A stretch of 64,000 nt of DNA from Ambrosia x helenae (GCA_030844895.1 CM061227.1:114249603-114313602); one strand, 5' to 3'; shown: positions 43,139-55,203, counted from the first letter of the stretch. Notes: generated by a model not told the origin, from the sequence alone. Numbers and translations: made by a program.

Positions 43139-45185
43139 TGATGTGTCATTATTTTAACATGTTTTATACACGTATTTCCCACTCTTTTTGTATGTATTTG
43201 TACATTTATCTTTGCAAAACAGGGCTAAGTCGTTCCTGAAGGGATAGGGTACCTAATACCGCGGAGGATTAGGACACTATCCCAAAAAAGTCTGCAGAAA
43301 CACAACGCCACAAGCAAAAGCCCAAAGTCCGCGGAAAGTGTTACGAGGACAACATCGACCCGCAGACTACAACACGTCATAGATTCCTTCATACAAATGA
43401 CGTCATCAACATAAATACCCACTGGCGCATGGAACAATGCGCGAGAATATTCCACCAAAGTTATATCATACGAGGATGTACGGCAAGAGGGAATGAAGAT
43501 GATCAGATCAGACCCATGGCACACCTTGCGCTAATCAGATGATAGCACATGTCAGGGTGGTGCAACAACCCTTGACACAAGGACAATAACATGACAGTCC
43601 CCATTCCCCCACCATGCTGAATGCATAGTATACGTCAGTACACTGTGCATGCATGTCCAACTGCCACAGATGTCACCTCAGGCGCCACAGGCAGGTCTGC
43701 CACGTCGTCGTCAGCACGAGCGCCGCCCGCGCCAAATCACATGCTGCCACGTGGAGATCTTGTAAGGCATGATCCATACTCTCTCACATCAGCATTAATG
43801 GCACCTGGGTTTCCCGCCATTTTTATATGTAAAGACATTTGAGCCTGACCAAGGCCCAAACCAAATACAAGGTTTTATGGGCCATATCCCACGACCCATA
43901 ATATCTCCTATAAATAGAAGACTTCCTCTTCCATACAAAGGATCCAAAAAATACTCATCCTCATACAAGAGCTAGAATAGAACTTATTGTACAACTTGTT
44001 GTAATCCTCTCGATAATACAAATTAGTTCTTACAGTGGACGTAGGCTACTTAAAGCCGAACCACTTATATGCTCTTGTTCTCACTAACAACACACACACA
44101 ATCGCTCTAGTTAATTGTACTCTCGGGTTACTGTTGGTGGTGAAATCCTCAGGATGGATTTACGTTGAATATTTTATGTGACATCCTTAGGATGGTGAAG
44201 GACTAAGCAGACTTCAGGATGTAACAGCATTCTAGCAAGTATGCATCCTGAGGATAGACTAACGAATAATCATGTCTTGATATTTTTGCAGGTACGATCA
44301 TTGAATGAAAAAGACTTGTAACCCCTCTCCAACGGCTATAAAGTCTTACCAAGTCAACGAATTCAAGGATACGCGTATAAGCTTAAAGACGAGTCAAAAT
44401 GTAACCGACAAAATGATGAATGCAAAGGCGAAAAAGGAGGAAACTGATGTCCAACGTCCATTTCAGTTAAAACATCCTCAACAACCACATGGAACAGCCC
44501 AGAAGATCATTGAAGACTACGGATATTATGGGGTCTTCTAATTATTGTCATGTAAACTATATATAGGGGTATGATGAACAAACATAAGACACTTAGTCAC
44601 TTTGGAACACACTCATACGTTATCAAGCACCTGATATACTCTCTATACACACACTACACAATCATTGTACTCATAGATTGTTCATCATACTTCCAAAGTT
44701 GTAACACATTTTTACCTTTTCAATATTAACAAACAAGGCAGGGGCTAGACTCATCCCGAGGTTTTGTGCCGACGATCATCAAGTGATCAAGGGCTTTCCT
44801 CGTACATCGAGTGTTGTTCTTTGTTTTTTTATACTTGTATTTGCTTGTCTTACCATTGTGCCAAACAGTTTCATCCTCAGGATATAACTGCCCATCCTAA
44901 ACCCATTCTTTCCCATCCTAAAAATAGTTGTCACAATATCGTCTCTTTATAACTATATAGTACCATCTTGAAAATAACACTAAGCTTTTACTATATTTCA
45001 CACATTTACCACCCTACCTCACATTTACTAATTTGGAAAACAAAATTAATTCTAGTAGGTAATTTTTGACCAAAACAGTTACGTTCTAACTATTGTGGTG
45101 AGCGCGAGGATTGTTCCTGAGCTAACACGAGTATCTGACCCACGACCTTTCACGTTAAACGATCGTTATACTCGTTATTTCTTCA
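43139..45185 (+). repeat. Probable 5' LTR of a Tat-type gypsy relic
   Basis: TGATGTGTCATT (43139) to TTTCTTCA (45185), directly before a tRNA-type PBS. TATA at 43908 is followed by leader-like sequence. It contains at least four copies of the palindrome ATCCT(C/T/G)AGGAT (44145, 44183, 44245, 44873). No second LTR copy or duplication is visible, so the left boundary is inferred from the TG end alone. Confidence 0.5.
43908..43917 (+). promoter_or_regulatory. TATA box of Tat-type LTR
   Basis: CTATAAATAG preceded by GCCCA-rich sequence and followed by CTTCCTCTTCC, a typical plant LTR promoter. Confidence 0.65.
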
Positions 45186-45205
45186 TTGGCGCCATCCGTA
45201 CCGGC
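45186..45205 (+). other. Primer binding site, mutated
   Basis: TTGGCGCCATCCGTACCGG follows the putative LTR end. TTGGCGCCGTC...-type sites are usual in Tat/Ogre-like elements. Confidence 0.55.
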
Positions 45206-45240
45206 TAGAACACACTCATTTTTCATCTTTTAGCCCTCCC

Positions 45241-46170
45241 ATGGATGAAACCAACCCGAACACCTCTGTAATAAACCAAGCCGAGGACGCTGATGTTCAG
45301 CTCCTCAGAAACACTGGAACACCAGCCACTGTCGTTAAGCAACCCACCTCACGCACCTAGAAGCCAGCCTTCAAGGTGCGAGAGGTGGACAACGAGGATG
45401 ACAGTTATAATAGTTCGGAGGAGGATCCCAACGAGTGGCTCCTCCGCCAGAATGCTAAAAATACCGCCAGATACCAGCGTATGGTCATGAAACAAACAAA
45501 AAAGAAGGGCAAAACCTTAACTTACGACTCTTCTCCCAATAAGAATCACAAAAAGAAAACAGCTGAAGGTCGACGAGACAGTCGTGGTGGGGAGTCCGAC
45601 GGGAACACTGGGACTCTGGGCCACGCAAAGTCACAAAACGAATCTGACGGTTATGAATCATCTAGTAGCGAGGACGATAGTGAGAGGAGTCATACTCATC
45701 GTTCGAACTCTGGAGGAAACAAACATGTGGACGACGACTTGGTCCAGCCGTATCGGCCAAATTCGTTCGCAGAGAAGTCAAAATTTGTGCCACACATTGC
45801 GTTGGCAAATATCCTGAAAAAAGCAAAACTACCCAGCAGCATCGGCAAGTATGATGGCTTGCGAGATCCGGACGACCACATTCATGAATTCAAATGTGCC
45901 GGAGGTTCGGTACTGTGGCCAGTTCAGGTTTGGTGCCACATGTTTCCCCAAACGCTGACAGGCGCAGCAAGGGTTTGGTTCGATAACCTCCCCGCGGGGA
46001 GCATTACTGATTTTGATGATCTAACCAACAAGTTTAGTAATCATTTTTCTCACCTAAGAAAACACAAAAAAGACAAGTCACACATCCTCTTGTGCCAACG
46101 TTATGACAACGAGTCCATCGAGGACTTCATCATTCGTTTCAACAAGGAAGCCCTCCAGATAGGATGCTAA
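45241..46170 (+). pseudogene. gag: Tat/Ogre-type gag pseudogene
   Basis: The ATG at 45241 opens MDETNPNTSVINQAEDADVQ. A TAG at 45358-45360 interrupts, after which the same frame runs 270 codons: an acidic Ser/Asp-rich region, then the capsid-type gag domain with KYDGLRDPDDHIHEF, TLTGAARVWFDNLPAGSI, FDDLTNKFSNHFS and NESIEDFIIRFNKEALQIG, where it stops at 46170. These motifs are characteristic of plant Tat-lineage gag. The frame that should continue is shifted and resumes near 46470. Confidence 0.82.
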
Positions 46171-46434
46171 AATCTACGCTTCCTCAGAAATATCTTTCCG
46201 ACAAAACCGTGGCCATCAACAACACCACAACAGCAACAACAAGAACAAGGGAAAATCCGTCTGGTCAAGAATCTCAGGATCCACAAAGGAAGGCGAGTAC
46301 TCTCCCTCCAACGATACCTGCCATCTCCTTTCCAACAAGCAAACGAGAGACTAACGCGGTCACTCTAAAAAGAATCATGACTGGACTCCACTGACGAAGA
46401 CTCCGTCCCAAGTCCTTAAAACGGAACAGGTAAC

Positions 46435-47052
46435 GCCCAAAGAACCCAAACCCCTTGGGAAGCGAAAAAATGTGGACATGAGCAAATTCTGTGAATATCA
46501 CAATGATTTTGGTCACCTTACGGACAACTGCTATAGTCTAAAGATGGAGATCGAATCTACGCTAAAATCCGGCCAACTTGGTCATTTGGTCAAGAATGTC
46601 CACCGTGCTGCGCAAAGACACAACGGTGACGAAAACCAAGCCGAAGGATCGCGCAAGAAAATTTGCGACCTCAGTACTCACATGATCACAACCATTCCGC
46701 GCCATCAATGTAACATGGCAAGAGGAGGGAAAAAGTCGTCCTTTGTAACAAAGGAAAGCGCGCTCGTACGCAACAGACAGATGAATCTTGGAAGGAGGCT
46801 GATGTTCTCCTCCCCAAGGTCCACGGCGACGCATCTTCAACAGCACCACTGGCCATCACCGCGGTGTTCGGACACTATCGCACCCGAAACATGTTCCTAG
46901 ATGGCGGAAGTAGTAGAGATATGATGTACGACCAATGTTTCCAACAATTGAACGACGAAGACAAGGCCAAGCTGGTACCCGTCAATGAACCCATATTGGG
47001 CTTCATTCATGAAACAAATGTATTTGCCATCATTAAGCATAGTCTTGGCTAA
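46435..47052 (+). pseudogene. Tat-type gag C-terminus and protease fragment
   Basis: From about 46474 the peptide has MSKFCEYHNDFGHLTDNCYS and LKMEIESTLKSGQLGHLVKN, the knuckle-like gag end of Tat elements. In another frame, 46864-47052, lies a protease fragment with FLDGGSSRDMMYDQCF (aspartic-protease motif, active-site Asp present) ending in a stop at 47052. Reverse transcriptase and everything downstream are absent. Confidence 0.7.
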
Positions 47053-48480
47053 AAATAATACATTCATCAAAAAAGACCATCTCTTTGTTAGTCACCCTCA
47101 TAGGGAAATCTACTCTCACACTTATGCGTAGATCAAGGATATTCATGTGAGAATGCAGTACAAAATTCCTTTGACAAACGTCTGGCTGATATCTAGGTGC
47201 TGGAATTGTTTACCTTCCTATTGATTTCAAGTATGTTTGCCTTTATCGTTGACAGATATCTCTCGGACAACAACTGAATTTTACTTGCTTGCCTGAAAAT
47301 GTTTACCTTCCCATTCATTTCAGTCGGATTGGCGATATTTTTTACCCTCCCATTGATCAGAGAGATTTAAGCTAATCAAACTCATATCTTAAGCCGGTTT
47401 TCTGTAGTACTGGCACCCTGTATGGCCCAATTGAAATGACACATGCAAAATGTAATGTCATGCACAATGTGTACTCACAGCGAGATCGAACACTTTATAT
47501 GAGTTTGATTAGCTTGAATCTCTCTGAACCATGGTATCCACTAAAAGTAGCGATTATCGAAAGATTTATTTTAGGAATTGTTTGAGAATATATTTTCTGA
47601 TCAAAGGATCCATAACTGAATAGTTATTTGGAATGTTCCTAATCATTACAGTAACGATTGCTTTACAATGCCGAAAACGACTATCATCATTCTGTATGGG
47701 TTGCTTGTTAGCGCCAATCCTACTGTCGATTTCTTTCCACAACCATTGCTCCAACATAACTTGCATTGGCTTGAGATATGAGTTTGATTAGCTTGAATCT
47801 CTCTGATCCATGGTATCCACTAACCGTAGCGATTATCGAAAGATTTATTTTAGGAATTGTTTGAGAATATATTTTCTGATCCAAGGATCCATAACTGAAC
47901 AGTTATTTGGAATGTTCCTGATCATTATAGTAACGATCGCTTTACAAACTCATATCTCAAGCCAGTGCAAGTTATGTTGGAGCACTGTTCCTCTTGATCT
48001 TGATCTTCACACTTGCTTTTGACAAACGTCTGGCTGACCTGAAGTTCCTTTGCAACCTGGTAGAAAGGAACTAGGTTGCAAATATAATAATAATTTAAAT
48101 AATTATAATAATTTAAAATTATAAAAATCCATCACATCACGATTTTGCATCCCGATAATAATGAGTAACCTACTAACCTCTATTAATAGACTTCATTTAT
48201 TTCTTCATCTTCTTCTACTTGAAGTGCAGTGTGATAACTAACCCTTCATCTTCTCTGTTTAAAGTCCTAACGAAATGTAAACAAAAAGAATAAGGCTTCA
48301 AACACAACTTTTTGCTTAAGGTAATATTATTGTAATATAATATTTCAGCTGTACTGGTTGTCGAAAGAAATCGACAGTAGGATCAGTTAGTGGATACCAT
48401 ACCATGGATCATAGAGATTTAAGCTAATCAAACTCATATCTCAAGCCGATGCAAGTTATGTTGAAGCAATGATTTATTAT
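47053..48480. repeat. Scrambled direct and inverted repeats
   Basis: A 172-bp unit occurs twice in direct orientation (47497-47668 and 47776-47947, about 95% alike, no indels). The second copy is bracketed by 37-bp inverted arms (47747-47783 and 47948-47984, one mismatch). Part of the same unit occurs inverted at about 47352-47393 and 48358-48470. No coding sense is evident. Confidence 0.75.
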
Positions 48481-48915
48481 TATTATTTTATATATTGTTA
48501 TTTTATTTTTGTTTTGAGGGTGTAATGATGATGATGGTTATGATTTGACAAACGATTTATGAAAGTATCAAGAATAAAAAATTAGTAAAACGATTTCGCT
48601 ACGTTTTAATTGATCGGATGTGACTTCTGAAAACCACAAATGATTAATTAAACATTACGAAACGTGTCAAATAGAGACCGGAAGTCCAGCATGTCGATTA
48701 GACATGCAAAAAATCGTGTTTTGGAAAAATATCGGTATCGAATGTATAGTCAGAGCACCACGTACAATGATTCATGAAAGTTGAACAAACTCGGATGTTT
48801 CAACAAAAACACACAAACGAGCAATAAACGACCCGTAACGCCTCAAACGAATTTTGTTGTATTGGGAACAACTAAAAACATTTTAAAATGAATTAAAATT
48901 GTTTTTTAATCAATA
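48481..48915. other. Unassigned spacer
   Basis: No gene, terminal repeat or RNA feature recognised. Confidence 0.5.
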
Positions 48916-49080
48916 ACAAGTATTTAAAATGAATTAAAACAAAGTAATTTTTTTTAAAAAAAAGGCCAAAGCAACTGGCTTTGGCCAAAGCTAGGCGCCT
49001 GTGGTCTAATCAAAGCTAGGCGCTTTGGCCTTTTTTTTAAAAAAAAAATTAATTTGTTTTAATTCATTTTAAATACTTGT
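48916..49080. repeat. 165-bp inverted repeat (foldback)
   Basis: ACAAGTATTTAAAATGAATT at 48916 pairs with its complement ending at 49080. Arms of about 56-59 bases include T/A runs and AAAGGCCAAAGC, and enclose a centre with three further CAAAGCTAGGCGC/GGCCAAAGC words. It resembles a foldback MITE; no target duplication was seen. Confidence 0.7.
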
Positions 49081-49728
49081 ACCGGTGGAATTGGAATTGG
49101 AATTAATGTTAGGAATTGGAGTGGACAAACCGAGGCCTAAGGTGAATCCGTTTGGTGACGGTAAACCTAGAGAGGTTTTGCTTTAGGAGAAAGGTGTGGA
49201 TTATCGGAATTGAATACTTAGAGATGGCACGCGAAGCTTTTGACTCCAAGCGGATCCTTTGATTGCCAACTCACCTCCCGTAGAACATAGGCCTCTACAA
49301 AGTTTGATCAATTCGCGTTTTCACTTATTTAATGATATTTAACGCGCATACCGCATTCGAATTGGTTTTTTATTTTTTCTAAAAGTAGAAAAAACTATAA
49401 CAACATTAACAACTAACAAAAAAAATTGTAGAACAAAAGAAGAAAGCGTTCTTCTCTGTTACCAAGCATGTCAAGAAATGATAATTTTCAAATATTATAG
49501 ATCAAGGTCTTCATGATTAGAGATGATAAAGGATAACGAAGATTAATGTTGTATTTTTTTCGGAAGTACTGAATCTATTGTTTAAGCTTCCTGAATCTAT
49601 TGTTAAAATCTTTGACTATACGTGGTTGATGATGTCAAGGTTTTTTTTTTTTTTAACTTTTTTAAATAATTATATTAAAAAAATAAAAAATCAATTCAAA
49701 ACACCAAAAAAATACCCTAAATTAAAAC
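49081..49728. other. Unassigned AT-rich spacer
   Basis: No convincing gene. Short frames and homopolymer runs only. Confidence 0.5.
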
Positions 49729-49778
49729 TTTGATCCAAAGCGCCTCGCTTTGGCCAAAGCTAGGCGCTTTGGATCAAA
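49729..49778. repeat. 50-bp spacerless palindrome
   Basis: TTTGATCCAAAGCGCC at the left is mirrored by GGCGCTTTGGATCAAA at the right. Arms of 25 bases have one mismatch and no loop. The core words CAAAGCGCCT and AGGCGCTTTG recur at 48961-49040 and, less perfectly, at 49824-49866. Confidence 0.85.
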
Positions 49779-49823
49779 ATATTCCACTTTTTCTGCCACC
49801 TCGTACACCTCAGCTGATTTGAC

Positions 49824-49866
49824 CCCAAGCGGCTCGCTTAGGCCAAAGCGAGGTGCTTTGGGGGTT
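49824..49866. repeat. Imperfect palindrome, same core
   Basis: CCCCAAGCGGCTCGCTTAGG faces CCAAAGCGAGGTGCTTTGGGG, a diverged copy of the adjacent palindrome. Confidence 0.6.
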
Positions 49867-49900
49867 GAAGTAGAAGGGTGGGGGTGTGAATAGTTGGGGC

Positions 49901-50612
49901 TAGCGGTGCACAAAAAAACCGGAACCGAAATCGGAATCGGAAAAAAAACCCAAAACCGGGTATTAAAGAAACCGGAACCGACCTTACCCGTTGGGTACGC
50001 ATAGGGTATAGATTTCTATGTAAAAAACCGTACCCGGAACCAGGCCCGGATTGTACCCGATTGTACCGGTTTTTAATACCCGGAACCGGGTTGTACCTGG
50101 AACCGGGTTTTCCTAATATCCGGTTCATAACCCAAAAAAGTATATGTCAATCGACGGGACTATTTGGTGTTTTGATGTTGAGGCGGTCCGGGAAGGAATG
50201 GGTCACTTCGTGATTCAAGAAGGGTTGCAATTTGACCACTTCGACAACCCAAGATTGAACCGTCTCATCCAAACAGTTCTATATCCGCGTTATAATCATC
50301 TAAGTCGCACTACCATTCGACGTGATTGCATAAAAAGAATTCAATATCCAGCATAGCCGGGTTTTTTCAATACCCAGTGTACTCGTTTTTTTAAATACCC
50401 GGAACCGGTTCCATACCCGAAACCAGGTATTGAAAGAACCGGAACCGGGTATTGAAAAACCAGAACTGGTATACCGGGTATAGTTTTTTATGCTAGGAAC
50501 CGAAACTTGAACCGGTTCTTCCAATACTCGGTCGAAGTAATACCCGACCCTACCCGAAACCGGTTTCATACCCAGAAACGGGTATTGAAAAAACCCGATT
50601 TGTACACCTCTA
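49901..50612 (+). mobile_element. hAT element remnant, exact 8-bp TSD
   Basis: Inverted ends TAGCGGTGCACAAA and TAGAGGTGTACAAA (reverse complement of the right end) bound 712 bp. GTTGGGGC flanks it at 49893-49900 and 50613-50620. The body contains many ACCGGAACCGGGTA words in both orientations and a transposase fragment at 50144-50356. The 8-bp duplication and transposase type both say hAT. Confidence 0.9.
50144..50356 (+). pseudogene. hAT transposase fragment
   Basis: A 70-residue open frame whose middle (GHFVIQEGLQFDHFDNPRLN, then LSRTTIRRDCIK) resembles the segment of plant BED-finger hAT transposases between zinc finger and catalytic domain, where the usual theme is a His-Glu-F...F region and SR.T(I/V)(R/K)RDC. 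Full proteins are about 600-700 residues. BED finger, DDE core and C-terminal dimerisation domain are missing, so this is an internal relic inside its own element's ends. Confidence 0.6.
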
Positions 50613-50765
50613 GTTGGGGCCATTTATAAAAGAAAAAGAGAGAAAATCGGAATATGAATGATCATTTCTAGGTATGACCGTATGAGCAGATCTTGTTGAT
50701 TGAACAAGATAGGTTTTCAAAATCTTGACGTGGGCCTCATTAGGTGAAGTATTTGTGTCCACAAA

Positions 50766-50767
50766 AA

Positions 50768-50800
<33 letters not shown>
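50766..50800. repeat. (AAAT)n microsatellite
   Basis: About nine AAAT/TAAA units. Confidence 0.9.
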
Positions 50801-50802
<2 letters not shown>

Positions 50803-50913
50803 ACTTAATATGAATATTCATTGCGAGAAAGTAGATGCAAAATGCTAGATATTTGTTTTAACCAATCAAAGACATTGGGAATAAGAAAACGAAAGGCCAC
50901 AATTCAAAGATAA

Positions 50914-51278
50914 TTTTTTTTTTTTAACGATCAACTAAAGTATTGCCGGGTACTTTGTACGCGACCCCCAATAATCGAAAGGGGCCCCAAACGGCCTCTA
51001 GTTCGTACGGACAGAGCCCTTCGGCTCACCCGTTTCCTGTTCCAGGGAAAACCCGGCCCACAAACCCGCCCGAAGGCACGACGGTAGTGAACCGGTAAAA
51101 CCTGGAGGGATCAGGAGTCGAACCCATGACCAAAGGGTCAAGGGTCTCTCCATCACTTCCCAACCACCTACCCCACCACAAGGGTGGGGGTATCCATCAC
51201 ATGCCTCCCGTGGGAATCGAACCCGACTCCCCCAAAAAGAGAACCAACCCTTTTACCACTAGGCCACATGATTAGGAT
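50914..51278 (-). mobile_element. tRNA-derived SINE with two B boxes, 12-bp TSD
   Basis: Flanked by ATTCAAAGATAA at 50902-50913 and 51279-51290. On the minus strand it begins near CATGTGGCCTAGTGG with an A box (TGGCCTAGTGGT) and a perfect B box (GGGTTCGATTCCCACGG). It continues into a second tRNA-like unit with weak A box (TGGTGGGGTAGGTGG) and perfect B box (GGGTTCGACTCCTG), then a 170-base non-tRNA body, and ends in an A-run of 12. 365 bp in all. A minus-strand ORF across it is a by-product. Confidence 0.88.
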
Positions 51279-51290
51279 ATTCAAAGATAA

Positions 51291-52558
51291 AATAGTCATT
51301 GATATCTCCCAGTCAGGCCATTGGGTGTGGGTTTTGTTCTCCACCTCGTCGGGACGGAGCACACCGTCCCTCATGCCGTCCATGTCTTCAACGTCTTTCA
51401 ATAAATGATTGGGAGAGGCCAAATGAATTAAATATTTGATCGTTGGAAAGCAATGACTCTATTATAAAAATTAAAAAAACCAATCATTTCAATGCAATTT
51501 TTTACAAAAAAATTTCTACTTCAACCCAATTCTCTTTATTTTTATTTTTAAAAACACACTATACTTTAAAAAAACTCATGAATCCATTCAACCCCGTCTA
51601 TCTATACAACCCGAATACAACGACGAGTCGTTACACCCCGATACTTAATCCGCCTCTCTCAACTAGTCAACCCCCCTATTTCTTTACACCTTGATAAAAC
51701 TTTACCAATCTCTGATGTTCTGTAGATCTGGATTCAAATTTTATCCGTTTTTATAAATCTTATTTATCTAATTTAGAAATGTCTTGTTATGTTTTTTGAG
51801 GGCTATATGATCGAATGCCATTTTAGGCAATAGGGCTATTCCGATTGTTAACGTGACCCAAAAATAAAGTTAAATGAGAGCTCTTATTCTATAACATTGG
51901 GTGTATTAATATGAACAATTCACATGTCAGACTTGAGAGATTTTGTAATCAAAATCTATGAGAATGAACATATTTTCTAAGTAGTTTTTTTGCCCAGTTT
52001 TGAGTAGTTAGCAACTCACTTGTTTTAGGATAAGGTGTGTCGTGTTTGGATGTGCTGATTTGGAGAAAAAGGATTATTTTTATTTAAGATTACATATTTA
52101 CATGTAGTTTTGAGGTCAAAGCTTTTGATATTTCATTTCTGTGAGGTCATGATGGAACCGATGGTGGTGAGAGAGGGGTTTAATGGCGGTGATTTGGTGA
52201 CACTGATGATGTTTAGTGTGTTGAAGGGTTCTGGCTAATGGTGGGTGGAGGTTTGGTAATAGTGGAGGTGTGGCGTTGATAAGGAGATAGAAAATGATTT
52301 TGATTTGCTTTTTATTTTATTAATTCTAAATAGTCTTAAACAAAATTACTAAATTACCCTCGTGAGCAAATCACATGATATAATTCAACGTCAAAAAATT
52401 AGTGAGTTAGTGTTAAAGGACAAAACGTGTAAGAGTTTGAAACATAAAGTACATAACTAGTCAATTTTAAATGTAGAGGGCATGCTTTGTTATAAGGTAT
52501 AAGCATAAAAGAAAAAAACTTGAAATTTAGTCATTTAAGTATTTAATGATAATGTAAG
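51291..52558. other. Unassigned region
   Basis: No gene or repeat boundary recognised. Small frames (for example 51443-51694) lack domains and conserved features. Confidence 0.5.
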
Positions 52559-52733
52559 CAGGGGCACAACTTCTTTAGGGCCCGAGGGCCCCGTGGCCCC
52601 CAACGATTTTTGATGCAGTGGTGGAATTTTGTGATTTTCGTAGGTAAATTAAGTGCGGGTTGAGCCCGGTCACTACCGATGGAAAAAAATTGAGTCTGGT
52701 CCCCACCGAATCAAGAACCAAGCTTCGCCACTG
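52559..52733. mobile_element. hAT-type MITE, second copy
   Basis: Begins CAGGGGCACAACTTC and ends AAGCTTCGCCACTG. The body is an inverted relative of 28990-29186 (GGTCCCCACCGA versus TCGGTGGGGGCC). Flanks AATGTAAG and AATAAAAG agree at six of eight bases. Confidence 0.75.
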
Positions 52734-52955
52734 AATAAAAGGTGCAAAATGTAATTATCAAATATTAAGGATAAAACTATGGGGTTGAATATTTAACACA
52801 ACACAAAACACAAAACAACATGCATGTTTTTTGGTTTTGAAGTTTGTATCAACAGGTTCAGTTTTGAGTCAATATTGTGGACATGTCTAGCTAAAAAGTT
52901 GTTTTTGGGTCAACTTAACGAGTTAAAAACTTCTTAATAGAGAATTTGTCTGATG
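52734..52955. other. Unassigned spacer
   Basis: AT-rich. No feature seen apart from TGATG (52951-52955), the target copy next to the following LTR. Confidence 0.5.
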
Positions 52956-54529
52956 TGTAACACCCCAACCGATGGCGGAATCATCGAGGTGTCACGTAGT
53001 GACGATTGTTCAAAAGCACATGGTACTAAAATGTAAATATTATTAAATAAACCCAAAAATTGTCTTACAAGGAAATGGAAAATACAAAGTCTTAAATGAG
53101 ATATAAATAATGAAATAACTGCATAATAAAGCGCTAAAAGTTTCTTGATCAAACTGCACCTGAAACATGTACAAAAATAGGTTTGGTCAACATAAGAAAT
53201 GTTGGTGAGCATTCCTAGATTTGATATATATAGTAGATTAAAAGTTATACAATTCAAGTGCAAGCTACAGTGCAAATATGTAAACTATGTATCATACAAA
53301 TGAGCGAAATCAACCCTGTGACTGTATAATGTACTGTATGAACTGTAGTGTACTTATCCAATAAATGGATAAAAGCTTAACACTGGCCACGGATTCTCCG
53401 ATGAAAAAGGGGGAGAATCAATCTAGGCGGGTTGTCAATCCAAATAGCGCTATCCAATGTTAAGGTCGGCTTGTACCATGTTAATGATTTCACTAAGTAC
53501 AAATGTAATCCACATGTATTGTCTAAGCATAAAGCACGTTGTAAGCAATGCACATAGTACTAGAATTGTATTTGTAAAAATGTAAACTTGTATTTGAAAT
53601 TGTAATAGTGTACATGTAACACCCCAAAAATGTATAAAAGCAAAAAGGGGTAGGAATACTCACTGTTCACGTAGTAACTTGAAATTGGACTGGACAACGA
53701 AATATGAATTTGAGATTTCTCCCAAATGATTAACCTAAAGTAATTGATAATGTGTGAGTGAAATAACTCTAGGATACATGTATATCTAGGGCTTCGAATT
53801 GGGGATAACGTTTATTTGTTTAATAAACAAATTGTCTATTAATTATGAGAAATTTAATAAATAATTAAATAAAAAGTCTCTTAATAAAATTTGAATTTAG
53901 AATGTACACAATAAAGTGTTTGAAGTATAGAAATAATTTTTATAAAATTATTTCATTTAAAATAGATTTTTAAATCTATTTATTTATAAATATCCAACAT
54001 TTAACTTTAATATTCAAAAATACTAAAATTAAAGATTTCTTATTTTAAAAATCATATTTCTGCTTCAAATAATTAAAAATAATTTGTATAAAATTTTGGT
54101 GCAAAAATGATGAAAATTGGATTTATTATGATTTAATTATGATTAAATCTAACAAAAATTGATTAAAAATATAAAATAAATGATTTTACTGAATTAAAAA
54201 TTATTTCAGTAAAGTTTATCTTTATAAAAAGTCAGGATAATTTTTGGAGAATTTAATAAAGTTGTTTTGATATATAAATGGATTTTTATAAATCTAATAG
54301 TATAAAAATGATTTAATTATTATAAATATTAAATAAATGAATTTCTGAAAAATAAAAATTATAAATGAAACTTTTATATCAGATTAAACAAATGTAATTT
54401 TTTTAGAATTTATAAAATAGTTTTGATATTTTAAAATGAATTTAAAAGATTTAAAAGGATTTAATATATATATATATATATAATTGTTTGTTTTTTTAAA
54501 AAGAAAAGAAAAGAAAAGAAACCAAAACC

Positions 54530-54611
54530 GGTCAGAGCCGGGACTCGAACCCGGGTGACCTCTGGGTTGGAACAAGGTCACAACCACTTGGCCTAGGCCG
54601 GTGGTTGTGAT
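54530..54611 (-). promoter_or_regulatory. Sense tRNA-like cassette in LTR
   Basis: On the minus strand, CACAACCACCGGCC...GTGGTTGTG encloses the A-box-like TAGGCCAAGTGG, and B box GGGTTCGAGTCCCGG follows. Confidence 0.6.
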
Positions 54612-54707
54612 ATTTCCCGTTCAAAATTAAATATATACACAACGCGAAATCAAGATTATCCCCAATTCATGTACACGAGCCCTAGAAATTTCAATCAGAC
54701 GATCTAG

Positions 54708-54744
54708 GCAACATGAGCCCGATTAAATATGGGGCTTTTGTTGC
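54708..54744 (-). other. LTR stem-loop
   Basis: GCAACATGAGCCC pairs with GGGGCTTTTGTTGC, with two mismatches. Equivalent to the stems at 12870 and 39634. Confidence 0.5.
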
Positions 54745-55203
54745 TGGATTGCCGATAAACAAAACCCATAACAGAATGAAGACTCACAGTGTGTTTTCGT
54801 GGGTAATTGACTGGTCAAAGACCAAAGTCAAACGTCGTTCAAAATTATGAAGATCAGAGTAAATCAGAGAGATTGGGAGGTTGAGAGAGAGTTGTGAGCG
54901 AGTGATCAAGGTTCGCAGAGGTCTGATTATATAGGGGATCAAAGGGTTGTGTTAATTGGAAGGTTTGACCTTCAATTGAATGTATACGCGTATGATTGAA
55001 TGATTAGTCAACAATTGACGTGTAATAAACGTGTATTCGTGTTGTACAAGGCCGGTTATTACACTAATTTACCAAAAATGGATCAATTGCACGTTGATTA
55101 CTGGATTTGATCAAGAAGGTAACCCACAGTTGACTTTCCTTGTCAACTGTGAAGGTTTAATGTGTGTATAAGATTAACTCGCGTCCGGGTTATAACAGAT
55201 AAG

